Of a stretch of DNA of 64,000 nucleotides, positions 51,201-59,082 are shown piece by piece. Each line of letters opens with the position of its first letter. Position 1 is the first letter of the stretch. The translations under genes were made by a program, and so were the position numbers. The DNA comes from Palsa-504 sp963787645 (GTDB lineage: Bacteria; Actinomycetota; Actinomycetes; Streptosporangiales; Streptosporangiaceae): assembly GCA_963787645.1 (NCBI GenBank), contig CAWBDS010000003.1, positions 558,001 to 622,000 on the forward strand. Direction: 5' to 3'. The notes below the pieces were generated by a model. It made no database searches. It was given only the letters and a program-made list of their open reading frames with translations, and was not told where the DNA came from.

Positions 51201-52172
51201 GGTCGCATCGGCGATTGCCGCAGCGATATGGCCAGCGGCCAGGCTAGCGAACGCCCGGTAATCCTCATCTAGCGGCCGCCCGCTGTTGAGCCCGGCCACC
51301 AGGAACCCGCCAGCCCGCGCTGCGGCAGACTGCCTGAACGGCATGACCAGTGCCCGCGACGGCGGATCGAAGCCTTCTCGGGCCAGGTAAGGCACCTCAC
51401 GCTCGACATCGACCATCTGCTCTGCGGCCTTGGCGAACGGCCAGGGACCATCACCGGTCAGCTGAATCACCGGCGGACGCAGCGGATCGCCTGCCGGAAG
51501 GCCAGTGACCGCCGCTAGCCGGGCCGTCGCGCCATCGGCGTCCAGCAGGTAGAGCAGCGCATACGGGACGTCGACCGGGTACCTGGCGAAAACCTCGGCC
51601 GCACGGACGCAGACTTCGGCCGCCGAGTCAACCGCCCGGGCCATGTCGCTGAGTTCGCGCAGTATCTGCAGCCGGCGCTCGCCGACCACCCGGCTGGTGG
51701 TCTCGCTGACCGTGCCGAAGATACCCCCGACCTGCCCGGCCTCGTCGTGGACCGGCGCGTAGCAGAAGGTGAAGTAGCACTCCTCCGTATAGCCCGACCG
51801 TTCCAGCGTCACCGGCAGGTCGTCAAAGTAGCTGGCCTCGCCGCCGGCCATGACGCCAGCAAGCATCGGCCCCACAAGGTCCCACGTTTCCCGCCAGCAG
51901 TCCCGGGCAGGCTGCCCCAGCCCGGCGGGGTGCTTGCTGCCCATCACAGGAACGAACATGTCGTTGTAGAACTGCACCATGTCCGGTCCCCAGAACACGA
52001 ACATGGGGAACTTCGACAGCAAGCACACGCTCAACGCGGTACGCAGGCTCTGTGGCCACGCCTCCATCACGCCAACCGCGGTGGCCGCCCAGTCACGCTC
52101 GCCGATCAAAGCCCCCGCAACGCCGCCCCGGGCCAGCATCGGCTCCATCTCCCGAGGCCGACCGCTAATCAT
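48291..52172 (-). CDS. Hybrid sensor: histidine kinase, receiver, PAS, GAF and SpoIIE-type phosphatase
   Basis: 1,293 residues from ATG 52172 (AGGAT upstream; an alternative GTG is at 52217). Order of domains: N-terminal PAS-like (FPMFVFWGPDMVQFYNDMFV), a GAF at about 170-330, HisKA with phospho-His about 352 in NVSHELRTPLTL, HATPase (NLVSNAFKF), a receiver with phospho-Asp about 675 in LLVADVMMPG, a PAS (QLPVGVILTEAPSGRVVMAN), a GAF, and a C-terminal SpoIIE/PP2C phosphatase (GGDFYDVF, GDVCGHG, ASGGHPAPL, TDGLTERN). It can phosphorylate, receive phosphate, and dephosphorylate a protein such as an anti-sigma antagonist. It is unusually long. The partner may be the STAS/HATPase/sigma set at 58-64 kb, as inference. 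Confidence 0.9.
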   Translation of the reverse strand: MISGRPREMEPMLARGGVAGALIGERDWAATAVGVMEAWPQSLRTALSVCLLSKFPMFVFWGPDMVQFYNDMFVPVMGSKHPAGLGQPARDCWRETWDLVGPMLAGVMAGGEASYFDDLPVTLERSGYTEECYFTFCYAPVHDEAGQVGGIFGTVSETTSRVVGERRLQILRELSDMARAVDSAAEVCVRAAEVFARYPVDVPYALLYLLDADGATARLAAVTGLPAGDPLRPPVIQLTGDGPWPFAKAAEQMVDVEREVPYLAREGFDPPSRALVMPFRQSAAARAGGFLVAGLNSGRPLDEDYRAFASLAAGHIAAAIADATAFAAERRRAQALAELDRAKSAFFANVSHELRTPLTLMLGPLDDARSASGGLGQEQATLVRRNGRRLLKLVNTLLDLSRLEAGRLGAAFRPVDLSALTRDLAAAFSEATERAGLELRIACGQLDEPVYVDPDLWEQIVLNLVSNAFKFTLEGRISVELRAIDGYAELTVSDTGSGIPAPEMERVFERFHRITTRRARSHEGAGIGLALVRELAELHGGSVSAQSTVGQGSRFTVRLPFGRAHLPVGQVQDGDGPPQVMSGSLFVDEALAWLPEVGSAARGPLAGEISDRAIAAPAASAGRAGPHVMIVDDNSDMRTYLTRLLSPHWQVETVDNGTTALERVRDHPPDLLVADVMMPGLGGLELLGALRADPATRELPVIVLSARAGEEAAIEGLAAGADDYLAKPFSSRDLIARVRTNLELSRLRRAAAAELRAEHDRLKQTLQQLPVGVILTEAPSGRVVMANEQVEEILGYQLSGAVSTDENGAYRGFTLHGEPLPVERSPLARAIRGGEAVHGDRMLYDRGDGRRITVQVNAAPICDEQGHAFAGVVVIEDVTRQLRLERLLAAQRDILLLVAQGVPLPEVLATIVRIAEELSQHNARASVLLRSDDGRHLRHGAAPSLPDAYNRAIDGITIAAAAGSCGTAAYRGEAVIVTDIQADPLWADFRDLAREHGLRACWSTPIVAADGALVGTFAVYHGEPHTPGPEERSFIELFARTAAVAIQRSRDARARAEQFSELQTSLLPRALAPVPGVEVAAAFHPATRDLQVGGDFYDVFPLGDGAWGFVIGDVCGHGAAAAAVTALTRHTTRAVALLEPEPGQVLATVNAALLASDYDRFCTAVYGRLTPHAAGATITFASGGHPAPLLRRNSGEIEVLDANGPFLGVIPDPHFPQITTELEPGNVLLLHTDGLTERNPHLRDEVALQALLTSVDGRNAGEILEQIERQSLGPAPRRLANDVAILLLRAQRR

Positions 52173-52347
52173 GGGAGATCCTGGCCACTTCCGCCGTTCC
52201 GAACCCCAGGACGGCACATCGCAGACTTCGTGGTACCCGCTCTGAGTAGCGCGGCTGCTCCAAGGGCGCTATGGCGAGCCTACCGGGCAGAACCCGGGCT
52301 GTCTTCTAGGCAGCTTGCCCTGTTCGAGGAGGCAGGCCAGATCGGGG

Positions 52348-52993
52348 CTAACGACGGGTGAACGTGACGTGGGTGACGCCGCTGGGGGAGCTCACCGACT
52401 CGACGGCGAAGCGCTCCTCCAAGCCCTCCAGGCCGTCCCAGAGGGACTCGCCGCGGCCCAGGAGGATCGGCACCAGCGCGATGTGCATGTGGTCGACCAG
52501 GTCGGCGGCGAGGAACTGGCGGACGGCGGCCGGGCCGCCGCCGATGCGGACGTCGAGGCCGCCCGCCGCCTCCCGGGCCGCCGCAAGCGCCTGCGCCGGG
52601 CTGGCGTCGATGAAGTGGAAGGTGGTGCCGCCCTTCATCTCGATCGAGGGCCTGACGTGATGGGTGAGCACGAAGACGGGGGTACGGAACGGCGGTTCCT
52701 CGCCCCACCAGCCCTGCCACTGCTCGTCAGTCCACGGCCCGCGCTGCGGGCCGAACTTGTTGCGCCCCATGATCTCCGCGCCGATGCCCGGCCCCCAGTT
52801 GCTCGCGAAGGCATCGTCGATGCCGGTGCTCCCGCCGGGCTGGCCCTTGCATGGCGTGGAATGAACGGGTGCCCGTGAACCACCGCACCAGCCGGTCGCC
52901 GGCATGCCCGAAGGGCGCCTCCAGGCTCTGGTCAGCACCGGTGCCGAAGCCATCGAGCGAGACGGAAAAGTTGTGCACGCGAACAAGTGACAT
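52348..52993 (-). CDS. RibD C-terminal/dihydrofolate reductase-like protein, frameshifted
   Basis: The N-terminal half (ATG 52993, with GGGAGG upstream) has SLVRVHNFSVSLDGFGTGAD. The C-terminal half lies in another frame (FHFIDASPAQALAAAREAA, then VRIGGGPAAVRQFLAADLVD, and GVTHVTFTRR at the end). Removing one C near 52843 (GGGCCAG to GGGCAG) joins SFHAMQG to QPGGSTGIDDAFA and gives a normal 214-residue reductase. The family reduces pyrimidine or folate-like rings with NADPH. As sequenced the gene is broken. Confidence 0.8.
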
Positions 52994-53131
52994 GACGGAT
53001 ATACCTCCCTGGTCGAAGCTGAGTTCATCAGCGCTCAGGGTGTGGTCGGAGCCAGGATCGCTTTCTCGACACCTGAGCACCCTTGACACCTGAGTACCTG
53101 CGAACGGAGATCCGCGCCGGCGGCTACCCGG

Positions 53132-53359
53132 TCAGAGCTTGCTCAGCTTGGCGAAGGGCGAAACGATCCGTACCTTGCGGGAATCGAAGTCGACGATCAC
53201 CGCATCCTCATCCTCGACGGCCACGACCCAGCCGAGGCCGTACTTATCGTGGGTCACGCGATCGCGAACGGCGAACTGCTCCACGGGCGGGTCCGCGGGC
53301 CGGTTATTCCAGGGACTTCCGGGCAGGGAACGCCGGGGCGCGGCGTGGCTAGGCTTCAT
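53132..53359 (-). CDS. Small conserved protein with UvrD-tail/Tudor-like motif
   Basis: 75 residues. The core VRDRVTHDKYGLGWVVAVED, then VIVDFDSRKVRIVSPFAKLS, resembles the C-terminal Tudor/KOW-like domain of UvrD/PcrA helicases (H-x-x-x-G-x-G-x-V-V). Such small proteins are common in actinobacteria and may bind RNA polymerase or nucleic acid. The ATG at 53359 is chosen over the TTG one codon earlier. No partner is clear. Confidence 0.65.
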   Translation of the reverse strand: MKPSHAAPRRSLPGSPWNNRPADPPVEQFAVRDRVTHDKYGLGWVVAVEDEDAVIVDFDSRKVRIVSPFAKLSKL

Positions 53360-53461
53360 CAATGCCAGTATGCGCCTCTCCGGGCCCCTAGGCGCGGCAA
53401 CCAGCAGCGGCGGCGGCGATCAATGCGCAGGCTTTCGCCTCCGGCTCGTTCGGCCAGAATG

Positions 53462-53514
53462 GAACGGCGGGACGGCGGAGGGGACGGCGGGACGGCGGGA
53501 CGGCGGGACGGCGG
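53462..53514. repeat. GACGGCGG tandem repeat
   Basis: Four perfect 8-base units (GACGGCGG) run from 53483 to 53514, with degenerate copies just before. The repeat lies in the gap upstream of the toroid-like gene and may vary in length between strains. Confidence 0.9.
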
Positions 53515-53661
53515 GCGTACGGCGAGCGGCCCGTCCCGCGCCCGTCCGGGTTCTGGGCTAGGGTGGTGGTGCGTTGCCGCGTGAGGCCGTGGCGGACGCT
53601 CAGCCGTTGCCCGGGACGTCGGCGGGCATGCCAGGCCGCTCCAGCCAGCCTCCGGATCCTC

Positions 53662-54691
53662 ATGAAGGCTTCACCGGTCCCGGTACCGCCGTTCCGGCAC
53701 CTTCAGCGACTGACCGATACCGTCGCGGTGATCGAGCGCGCCACCGGGACCATCCCCCGGCACGGGCAGGGCTACCGTGTCCAGGACGCTGCCCGCGCCC
53801 TGGTCGTGGTCTGCCGCGAGCCGTCGCCCTCCGCGGAGCTGATCACCTTGGGCCGCCGCTACCTGTACTTCCTCACCCAGGCTCAGGCCAAAGACGGGAA
53901 GTTCCGCGCCCGCCTGGGGGGCGACCGCCGGTGGCGCGGCCCGGCCGAAGCGCAGGAGGCCTGGGGCCAGTCGCTGTGGGCCCTGGGCACCGCCGCGGCC
54001 CGCGGCCCCACCGCGGGGATCCGCCAGGAGGCCCGGGCCCTGTTCGACGCGAGCGCGGCGGTGGGTTCTCCCTACCCTCATGCCATGGCGTTCGCCGCGC
54101 TCGGCGCCGCCGAGATCCTCGGGCGGTGGCGCGGACATCCCGGTGCGCAGGCGCTGCTCGCCGTCGCCGGCACCGTCATCGGCGACCCGGCCGCCGATGC
54201 GGCGTGGCCGTGGCCGGGCTCCCCGGCTCAGCTACGCGAACGCGGCCATCGCCGAGGCCGTCATCGCGGCCGGCGAGAAACTCGGCCGCCCTCATCTCCT
54301 GCGCAACGGCCTGCGCATGCTCACCTGGCTGCTGGCCGGCGAGACCCGTGGCGGCCACCTGTCCGTGGTACCGGCCGCGGGCTGGGGCCGCGGCGAGGTC
54401 CGCCCCTCTTTCGATCAGTATCCCAGCCAGGTGGCAGCGCTCGCGGACGCCTGTGCGCGGGCGGCGGCGGCCACCGGCGACACCACCTGGCTGACCGGCG
54501 TCCAGATGAGCGTCACCTGGCTGCTCGGTGACAACGACGCCCGGATCCCCATGCTCGATGAGCGCACCGGCGGATGCAGCGACTCCCTCAGCCGCACCAG
54601 CCGCAGCCGCAACCAGGGCGCAGAATCGACGCTGGCGATGATCTCCGTGCTCCAACAGGGCCGGCGCCTGACTACGGCCGCCAGCCGGTGA
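53662..54691 (+). CDS. Second alpha/alpha-toroid protein, frameshifted
   Basis: Paralogue of the protein at 40749: PFRHLQRLTDTVAVIERATG, then YRVQDAARALVVVCREPSPS and WGQSLWALGTAAARGPTAGI. After AWPWPGSP the frame becomes Arg-rich, and the true continuation (RLSYANAAIAEAVIAAGEKL to NQGAESTLAMISVLQQ) is in the next frame. Removing one base near 54222 (about the GGGCTCCCC run) joins them into about 343 residues. It probably had the same kind of role as its paralogue, in carbohydrate handling. The start at ATG 53662 has no strong ribosome-binding site. Confidence 0.75.
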
Positions 54692-54850
54692 CCTAGCTGC
54701 CGCGATCAGGACGTGCTGTATCGTCAAAGATACAAACAGCAAGGCGTTGCCGTCTCGGCACGCCGGTCGTGTCTCGCTCAGCGAAGCGGACTGGTTCCCA
54801 CGGGATGTGGCGGCCTCGTCAATGCGGCCGCCTGATCCGGAAGGGATCCT

Positions 54851-56191
54851 TTGACCACCCTGCCCCACGAGAGTCCGGGCACGGGCCCGGCGCGGCACGA
54901 CGCCCGCGGGCTGCCCGCCACCTTCGGCTCACTTGGCGTCCCGGGACCGCTCGTCGCGACGCTCGCCGCGGCCGGCATCACCGCGCCATTCCCGATCCAG
55001 GCGGCCGCGCTGCCCGACGCCCTCGCCGGGCACGACATTCTCGGCCAGGGCCGCACCGGCTCCGGTAAGACGCTCGGCTACTCGCTTCCGCTCGTCGCGC
55101 GACTCGCCGACGGCTACACCATGGCCTGCCGTCCGCGCGGCCTGGTGCTGCTGCCGACCCGCGAACTCGCCAGCCAGGTCGAGGAGGTTCTGCAGCCGCT
55201 GGCCCGGGCCATGGGCCTCAGCGTCACGACGGTGTTCGGCGGCACCGCACAACGATCACAGGTGGCCGCCCTGCGGGACCGCGCCGATATTGTCGTGGCC
55301 TGTCCGGGGCGGCTTGCCGACCTGATCGAGCAGGGCCACTGCCACCTGGGTGACGTCGAGGTCACCGTGCTGGACGAGGCTGACCACATGGCCGACCTGG
55401 GATTCCTGCCGGTGGTACGGCGCCTCCTCGAGGCCACGCCGCCCGAGGGCCAGCGGATGCTGTTCTCGGCGACACTCGACAACGCGGTCAATGTCCTGGT
55501 CCGACGATTCCTTAACGAGCCCGCGCGGCATGCCGTGGACCCGGCCGCGTCGCCCGCCCAGATCAGCCATCACCTGCTCACCGTCAGCCCTGCGGATCGG
55601 ATAGCCGTGGTGTGCGCGCTGGCGGGGGGTCACAACCGGGCGCTGGTCTTCACCCGGACCAAGCACGGGGCGCACAAGCTCGCCCGCCAGCTAGCCGAGG
55701 CCGGAGTGCCGGCCACCGAACTGCACAGCGACCTGATGCAAAGCACCCGCACCCGGAACCTGGCCTCGTTCTCCTCCGGCGCGGTCCGCGTCATGGTCGC
55801 GACCGACATCGCCGCGCGCGGCATCCACGTCGACGGCATCGACCTGATCATCCACGCGGATCCGCCCGGCGAGCACAAGGCCTACCTGCACCGGGCCGGA
55901 CGCACCGCCCGCGCGGGCGCCGACGGCGTGGTGATCACCTTGCAGACCCCGGCCCAAGGCAGCGAGGTCCGCAAGCTCATGCACCGGGCGGGCGTGGTCC
56001 CCCGCGCCGTGACGGCCGACCCGCACTCACCCGTACTGCGGTCGATTGCCGGGCCGCCCGCCGAGCGGGTCGCGCCGCGGCCGCGGCGCCACGGCGAAGG
56101 CCAGGCGCTGGCGGCGGCCAGCGCCACCGGAGCGGGCGCGGCCGCGGTGTCCCGCATGTCCGGCGGCCACCGCGGGCGCCGCAGGCACTGA
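54851..56191 (+). CDS. DEAD-box RNA helicase
   Basis: 446 residues, TTG start with AGGGA 6 bases upstream. Motifs: GQGRTGSGKTLGYSLPLV, LPTRELASQ, CPGRLADLIE, DEADHMADLGF, SATLDNAV, and HRAGRTARAGADG. It lacks the extra DbpA-type domain of the helicase at 44273 and ends in an Arg/Ala/Gly-rich tail (SGGHRGRRRH), which may bind RNA. It likely remodels RNA during stress or cold shock. A small unknown gene follows after 2 bases. Confidence 0.92.
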   Translation: MTTLPHESPGTGPARHDARGLPATFGSLGVPGPLVATLAAAGITAPFPIQAAALPDALAGHDILGQGRTGSGKTLGYSLPLVARLADGYTMACRPRGLVLLPTRELASQVEEVLQPLARAMGLSVTTVFGGTAQRSQVAALRDRADIVVACPGRLADLIEQGHCHLGDVEVTVLDEADHMADLGFLPVVRRLLEATPPEGQRMLFSATLDNAVNVLVRRFLNEPARHAVDPAASPAQISHHLLTVSPADRIAVVCALAGGHNRALVFTRTKHGAHKLARQLAEAGVPATELHSDLMQSTRTRNLASFSSGAVRVMVATDIAARGIHVDGIDLIIHADPPGEHKAYLHRAGRTARAGADGVVITLQTPAQGSEVRKLMHRAGVVPRAVTADPHSPVLRSIAGPPAERVAPRPRRHGEGQALAAASATGAGAAAVSRMSGGHRGRRRH

Positions 56192-56193
56192 CC

Positions 56194-56412
56194 ATGACAG
56201 AGATCGTGCTGCGGGTCCGCCTCATCGGCGGCGACATCCTGGACGTCGTTTACGAGGCGAGCCCCGGACGAGACGACATCGTGGCAGGCATAATCTCGAC
56301 CCTGGCCCAGGACGGCGGGGCACTGCGTTGCAAGCACGGCGACCGGCTCATCGTCCTGTATGGCCGGGGTGTCGCCACGGTCGAGGTGGCCCCGCGCGGC
56401 GCGGTCCTGTAA
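56194..56412 (+). CDS. Small hypothetical protein (72 residues)
   Basis: ATG 56194, starting 2 bases after the helicase stop. Two beta-alpha-like parts: MTEIVLRVRLIGGDILDVVY and VAGIISTLAQDGGALRCKHG, ending in HGDRLIVLYGRGVATVEVAP. It has the look of a small ubiquitin-like or ferredoxin-like fold. Translational coupling suggests it works with the helicase. No family is recognised. Confidence 0.65.
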   Translation: MTEIVLRVRLIGGDILDVVYEASPGRDDIVAGIISTLAQDGGALRCKHGDRLIVLYGRGVATVEVAPRGAVL

Positions 56413-56576
56413 AGCCATCCCGTTTCAGCCCGGCCGACGGGGGCAAGGGCAGGGGGACAAGATCTGTGGCAGTGGAGCGGCTGCGCGTCCGGGCCGGTTA
56501 GGCCAAGTCGAGGTGGATGGGGCCGGGTTCCGCTTGTCTTCGCAGGTACAAGCGATCGATCCCAGGAGGTACCGCC

Positions 56577-56951
56577 ATGACTGATGCTGATAGGTCCCGG
56601 CACGTCGAAGTGGGCGACGACGGCCAGCCGACCGCGGCCGCTGAGGTGACCACTAGCGATGGGGCCGAGGGAGTGGTGCGGGCCTCGCTGCATGCGTCGT
56701 CCGGCCATGTCGCTCCGGGCCGCCGGGCGAGCCTGGTCGATGCGGTCATGGACCTGCCCGAGGTGCAGGCCAGCGCACGCCTGGAGGCCACTGTCCCGCG
56801 CGGCGACGGTGAGTCGCTCGAGCGCCTGCGGGAGCGGACCGAGGCTGCGGTCACCCGTCCGGCTGGCTCCACCGTGCTGCTGGACGCGGATATACCGGCG
56901 GCGAGCCAGCCGGTACCCGGTCAGGCCCCTGACGGCGGACCTGCCGCGTGA
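56577..56951 (+). CDS. Small hypothetical protein (124 residues)
   Basis: ATG 56577, directly after a very good AGGAGG ribosome-binding sequence. Mostly polar and Ala-rich; helical middle (RRASLVDAVMDLPEVQASAR and GESLERLRERTEAAVTR). There is no membrane segment or catalytic motif. It lies 24 bases upstream of the acyltransferase gene, probably in the same transcript. Unknown function. Confidence 0.65.
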   Translation: MTDADRSRHVEVGDDGQPTAAAEVTTSDGAEGVVRASLHASSGHVAPGRRASLVDAVMDLPEVQASARLEATVPRGDGESLERLRERTEAAVTRPAGSTVLLDADIPAASQPVPGQAPDGGPAA

Positions 56952-56975
56952 CCATCACTGCCCGCGGGCGGTGAG

Positions 56976-58040
56976 ATGCGCGTCCTGCTGCTCCTGGTGC
57001 GTCGTGCCGCCCTGGTCCCGGCGCTTGCGGCCGCGAGCGTGATCGGTGTCGCGCTGTTTGTCCTGGCCGTGATCGTCACCGGGCCGGTGTCGCTGTGCCT
57101 GCGGGAGCGGGGGCGGTGGCGGGCCGTGCGGCTGACCGGCTTTCTGGTCACCTACCTCGCGCTCGAGGTCGTCGCCCTGGCTGGCGCGTTCGCGATCTGG
57201 GTCCGGTGCGGCCCGGCGCGGCAGCGTGATGCCACCCGCTATCAGGAGCTGAGTTTCCGGCTTATCGAAAGGCTGCTCGGCCGGCTGTACCGTGCCGCCC
57301 GCTGGCAGTTCGGGCTTCGCGTGGAGATCCGCGCGGGCCAGCAAGAGCGGCAGGAGATCCGTCCGGACGCCGTGCCCGGGCCCGTCATCGTCCTGGCCCG
57401 GCACGCCGGCCCGGGAGATACCTTCCTGCTCGTTTACGGCTTGCTGGCGTATGCGGGCCGGCGGCCGCTGCTGGTGCTTAAGCACATGCTCGCCCTGGAT
57501 CCATGGATAGACGTGCTGCTGGGCAGGGTGCCGCACAGCTACATCGACGCGGGCGGGCACGACCAGGCGGTCGCCCTGATCAGCGACCTCGCCGCGGGCC
57601 TGAAGGACCGGGACGCGCTGGTCATCTTCCCGGAAGGCGGTAACTTCACCTCTGGCCGCCGCCGGCGCGCCATCGAAGGCCTGCGCCGCCATGGCCAGCG
57701 CCGCGCCGCCAGGCAGGCGGCCCGGCTCAGCTATGTGCTGCCGCCGCGCCCGTCCGGCACGTTGAGCGCGATCGATGCCGCGCCGCAAGCCGATCTGGTC
57801 ATCGTGGCTCACACCGGGCTGGACCATCTCGACTCGGCCGCCGCGGTCTGGCAAGGCATCCCGCTGCGGGCCCCGCTGCAGGTCACCTGGCGGCGGATCC
57901 CGGCCGCAGACGTGCCCGCCGGCCGGGACGCCAGGACGGAATGGCTCAATGCGCAGTGGGCGACGGTAGATGACTGGATTGCGGACCATGCGCCGAGCAG
58001 CAGCCCGGCGCACGAGCAGCAGCGGCGCCGCCCGGCCTGA
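56976..58040 (+). CDS. 1-acyl-glycerol-3-phosphate acyltransferase-like protein
   Basis: 354 residues with two N-terminal membrane helices (LVPALAAASVIGVALFVLAV and LTGFLVTYLALEVVALAGAF). The acyltransferase motif H-x4-D appears in VIVLARHAGPGDTFLLVYG (HAGPGD), and the second motif is DALVIFPEGGNFTSGRRR (FPEGG). It would transfer an acyl chain from acyl-CoA or ACP to a lipid at the membrane. The C-terminal tail is matched by a decayed fragment at 32451. A strong hairpin follows. Confidence 0.88.
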   Translation: MRVLLLLVRRAALVPALAAASVIGVALFVLAVIVTGPVSLCLRERGRWRAVRLTGFLVTYLALEVVALAGAFAIWVRCGPARQRDATRYQELSFRLIERLLGRLYRAARWQFGLRVEIRAGQQERQEIRPDAVPGPVIVLARHAGPGDTFLLVYGLLAYAGRRPLLVLKHMLALDPWIDVLLGRVPHSYIDAGGHDQAVALISDLAAGLKDRDALVIFPEGGNFTSGRRRRAIEGLRRHGQRRAARQAARLSYVLPPRPSGTLSAIDAAPQADLVIVAHTGLDHLDSAAAVWQGIPLRAPLQVTWRRIPAADVPAGRDARTEWLNAQWATVDDWIADHAPSSSPAHEQQRRRPA

Positions 58041-58127
58041 GGTCCTCGGCAGACCTGGTGGCCGCGCCCGGACCCGGCGGTCGCCCGTGCCTGGGGTTGA
58101 GCCCGGCCTTGTTGCCCTAGACGTCGA

Positions 58128-58153
58128 GGCAGGCAGGCCGGAGCCTGCCTGCC
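58128..58153 (+). terminator. Perfect 10-bp hairpin after the acyltransferase gene
   Basis: GGCAGGCAGG and CCTGCCTGCC pair perfectly around CCGGAG, 87 bases after the acyltransferase stop and facing the reverse-strand mini gene. No T-run follows. It is likely the terminator for the plus-strand operon. Confidence 0.65.
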
Positions 58154-58218
58154 GTTCATCCCGCCTCGGCCCTTTATTTACTTATGCGGCGCATTAAAAT
58201 CATGGGCGCTTCGAGGCA

Positions 58219-58293
58219 TTACCGCCGGCGCAGCATAAGAATGACGAGCACGATAATTATAATGAGGACGACGGTCCCGATACCGATATACAT
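58219..58293 (-). CDS. 24-residue single-helix membrane peptide
   Basis: ATG 58293 preceded by AGGAAAGGAAAG. The product starts MYIGIGTVVLIIIIVLVILM and ends in LRRR: one strongly hydrophobic helix followed by basic residues, giving Arg-in topology. The DNA here is AT-rich compared with its surroundings. Very small membrane peptides with this pattern occur in actinobacteria and are usually not annotated. Function unknown. The codon pattern plus ribosome-binding site make it more than chance. It lies between the acyltransferase terminator and the STAS gene. Confidence 0.6.
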   Translation of the reverse strand: MYIGIGTVVLIIIIVLVILMLRRR

Positions 58294-58548
58294 CGACTTT
58301 CCTTTCCTGGCAGCGCCCGGAGTCGATTATCGATGAGGGTCCCGGCGCCATCTACGAGAGTGGCTTTCGATCCAGCTACCCTCACCTGGACGCCTAAACC
58401 GCTGGCGCGGCGCGGGGTTTTCCGGCGCAGGCCGGGACAACAGGTCTTGGCCGGTTGTTACCTGCGGCGTAGGGTGAGGGGAGCGAGCTGAGAAGGAGCC
58501 GTCGGGTCCAGACCCTGCCCTCGGCTGTTGGGGCAGAGGACGGCGCTG

Positions 58549-59082
58549 ATGTCTGGCTTGGAACTGCTGACCGGCGTATGCGACGGCACGGTGGTCCTGA
58601 CCCTGCGCGGGGAACTGGACATCACCGGTACGGCGGAAGCCGAGGCGGCGACCACGCCCCTGCTGGCGCCGGGCGAGTTCCTGATCCTCGACATGTCGGT
58701 GCTCGATTTCCTCGACTGCGGTGCGGTTGGCGCCTTGCGAAGGGCGCAAGCGCTGGCCCTGACCGGCGACGATGAGGTGTTCTGGATCCAGGTCAGCGTG
58801 GAGGCCGCCGGTGCGGGTATCGCCAGCCGCCGCAGGCGGTACTCTTGGCGGCGGCTGGCGGTGCGCACTGCACGCCCCGGGAGGGCAGCGTCATCGCGTA
58901 CTGGTGCCGGGTTATCGCGGTCTGGCCGGCAGCCGCCCGGCAGGCTTCCTCCCGCGGCGGGCTGCGCGGATGACAGAGACCCGAGCCCTAGCCCTATGGG
59001 GGCAAGTGGCCGCGCATGCCGCGGCGCACGGCCGCCAGGTATCGGTCGCCGACGTGTGCGCGGTCGCGGTCAGTTCGGCTGA
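58549..59082 (+). CDS. STAS-domain protein (anti-sigma factor antagonist type), shortened
   Basis: ATG 58549. The STAS pattern is GTVVLTLRGELDITGTAEAE, then LLAPGEFLILDMSVLDFLDC and ALTGDDEVFWIQVSVEAAG. The phosphorylatable residue expected after D-x-S in FIDS-type motifs is here LDFLDCGAVGAL, with Cys at the usual Ser/Thr position, so it may not be phosphorylated. About 19 residues normally found between LRRAQ and ALTG are missing. Homology ends near 58820; the rest to 59082 is run-on that overlaps the next gene and passes through a strong hairpin. It may be a non-functional or altered antagonist. Confidence 0.6.
   Translation: MSGLELLTGVCDGTVVLTLRGELDITGTAEAEAATTPLLAPGEFLILDMSVLDFLDCGAVGALRRAQALALTGDDEVFWIQVSVEAAGAGIASRRRRYSWRRLAVRTARPGRAASSRTGAGLSRSGRQPPGRLPPAAGCADDRDPSPSPMGASGRACRGARPPGIGRRRVRGRGQFG
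58821..58860 (+). other. Perfect 13-bp hairpin before the first GAF-ANTAR gene
   Basis: CGCCAGCCGCCGC and GCGGCGGCTGGCG pair without mismatch around a 14-base loop, within the end of the STAS open frame and 110 bases before the GAF-ANTAR start. It could be a terminator or an RNA site. ANTAR proteins bind RNA hairpins with 6-base loops, so this loop is not the standard form. Confidence 0.6.

Noticed and set aside
53462..53514. Possible recombination or origin repeat
   Set aside because: A simple 8-base GC repeat with no DnaA boxes or other origin features nearby; listed as simple repeat only.
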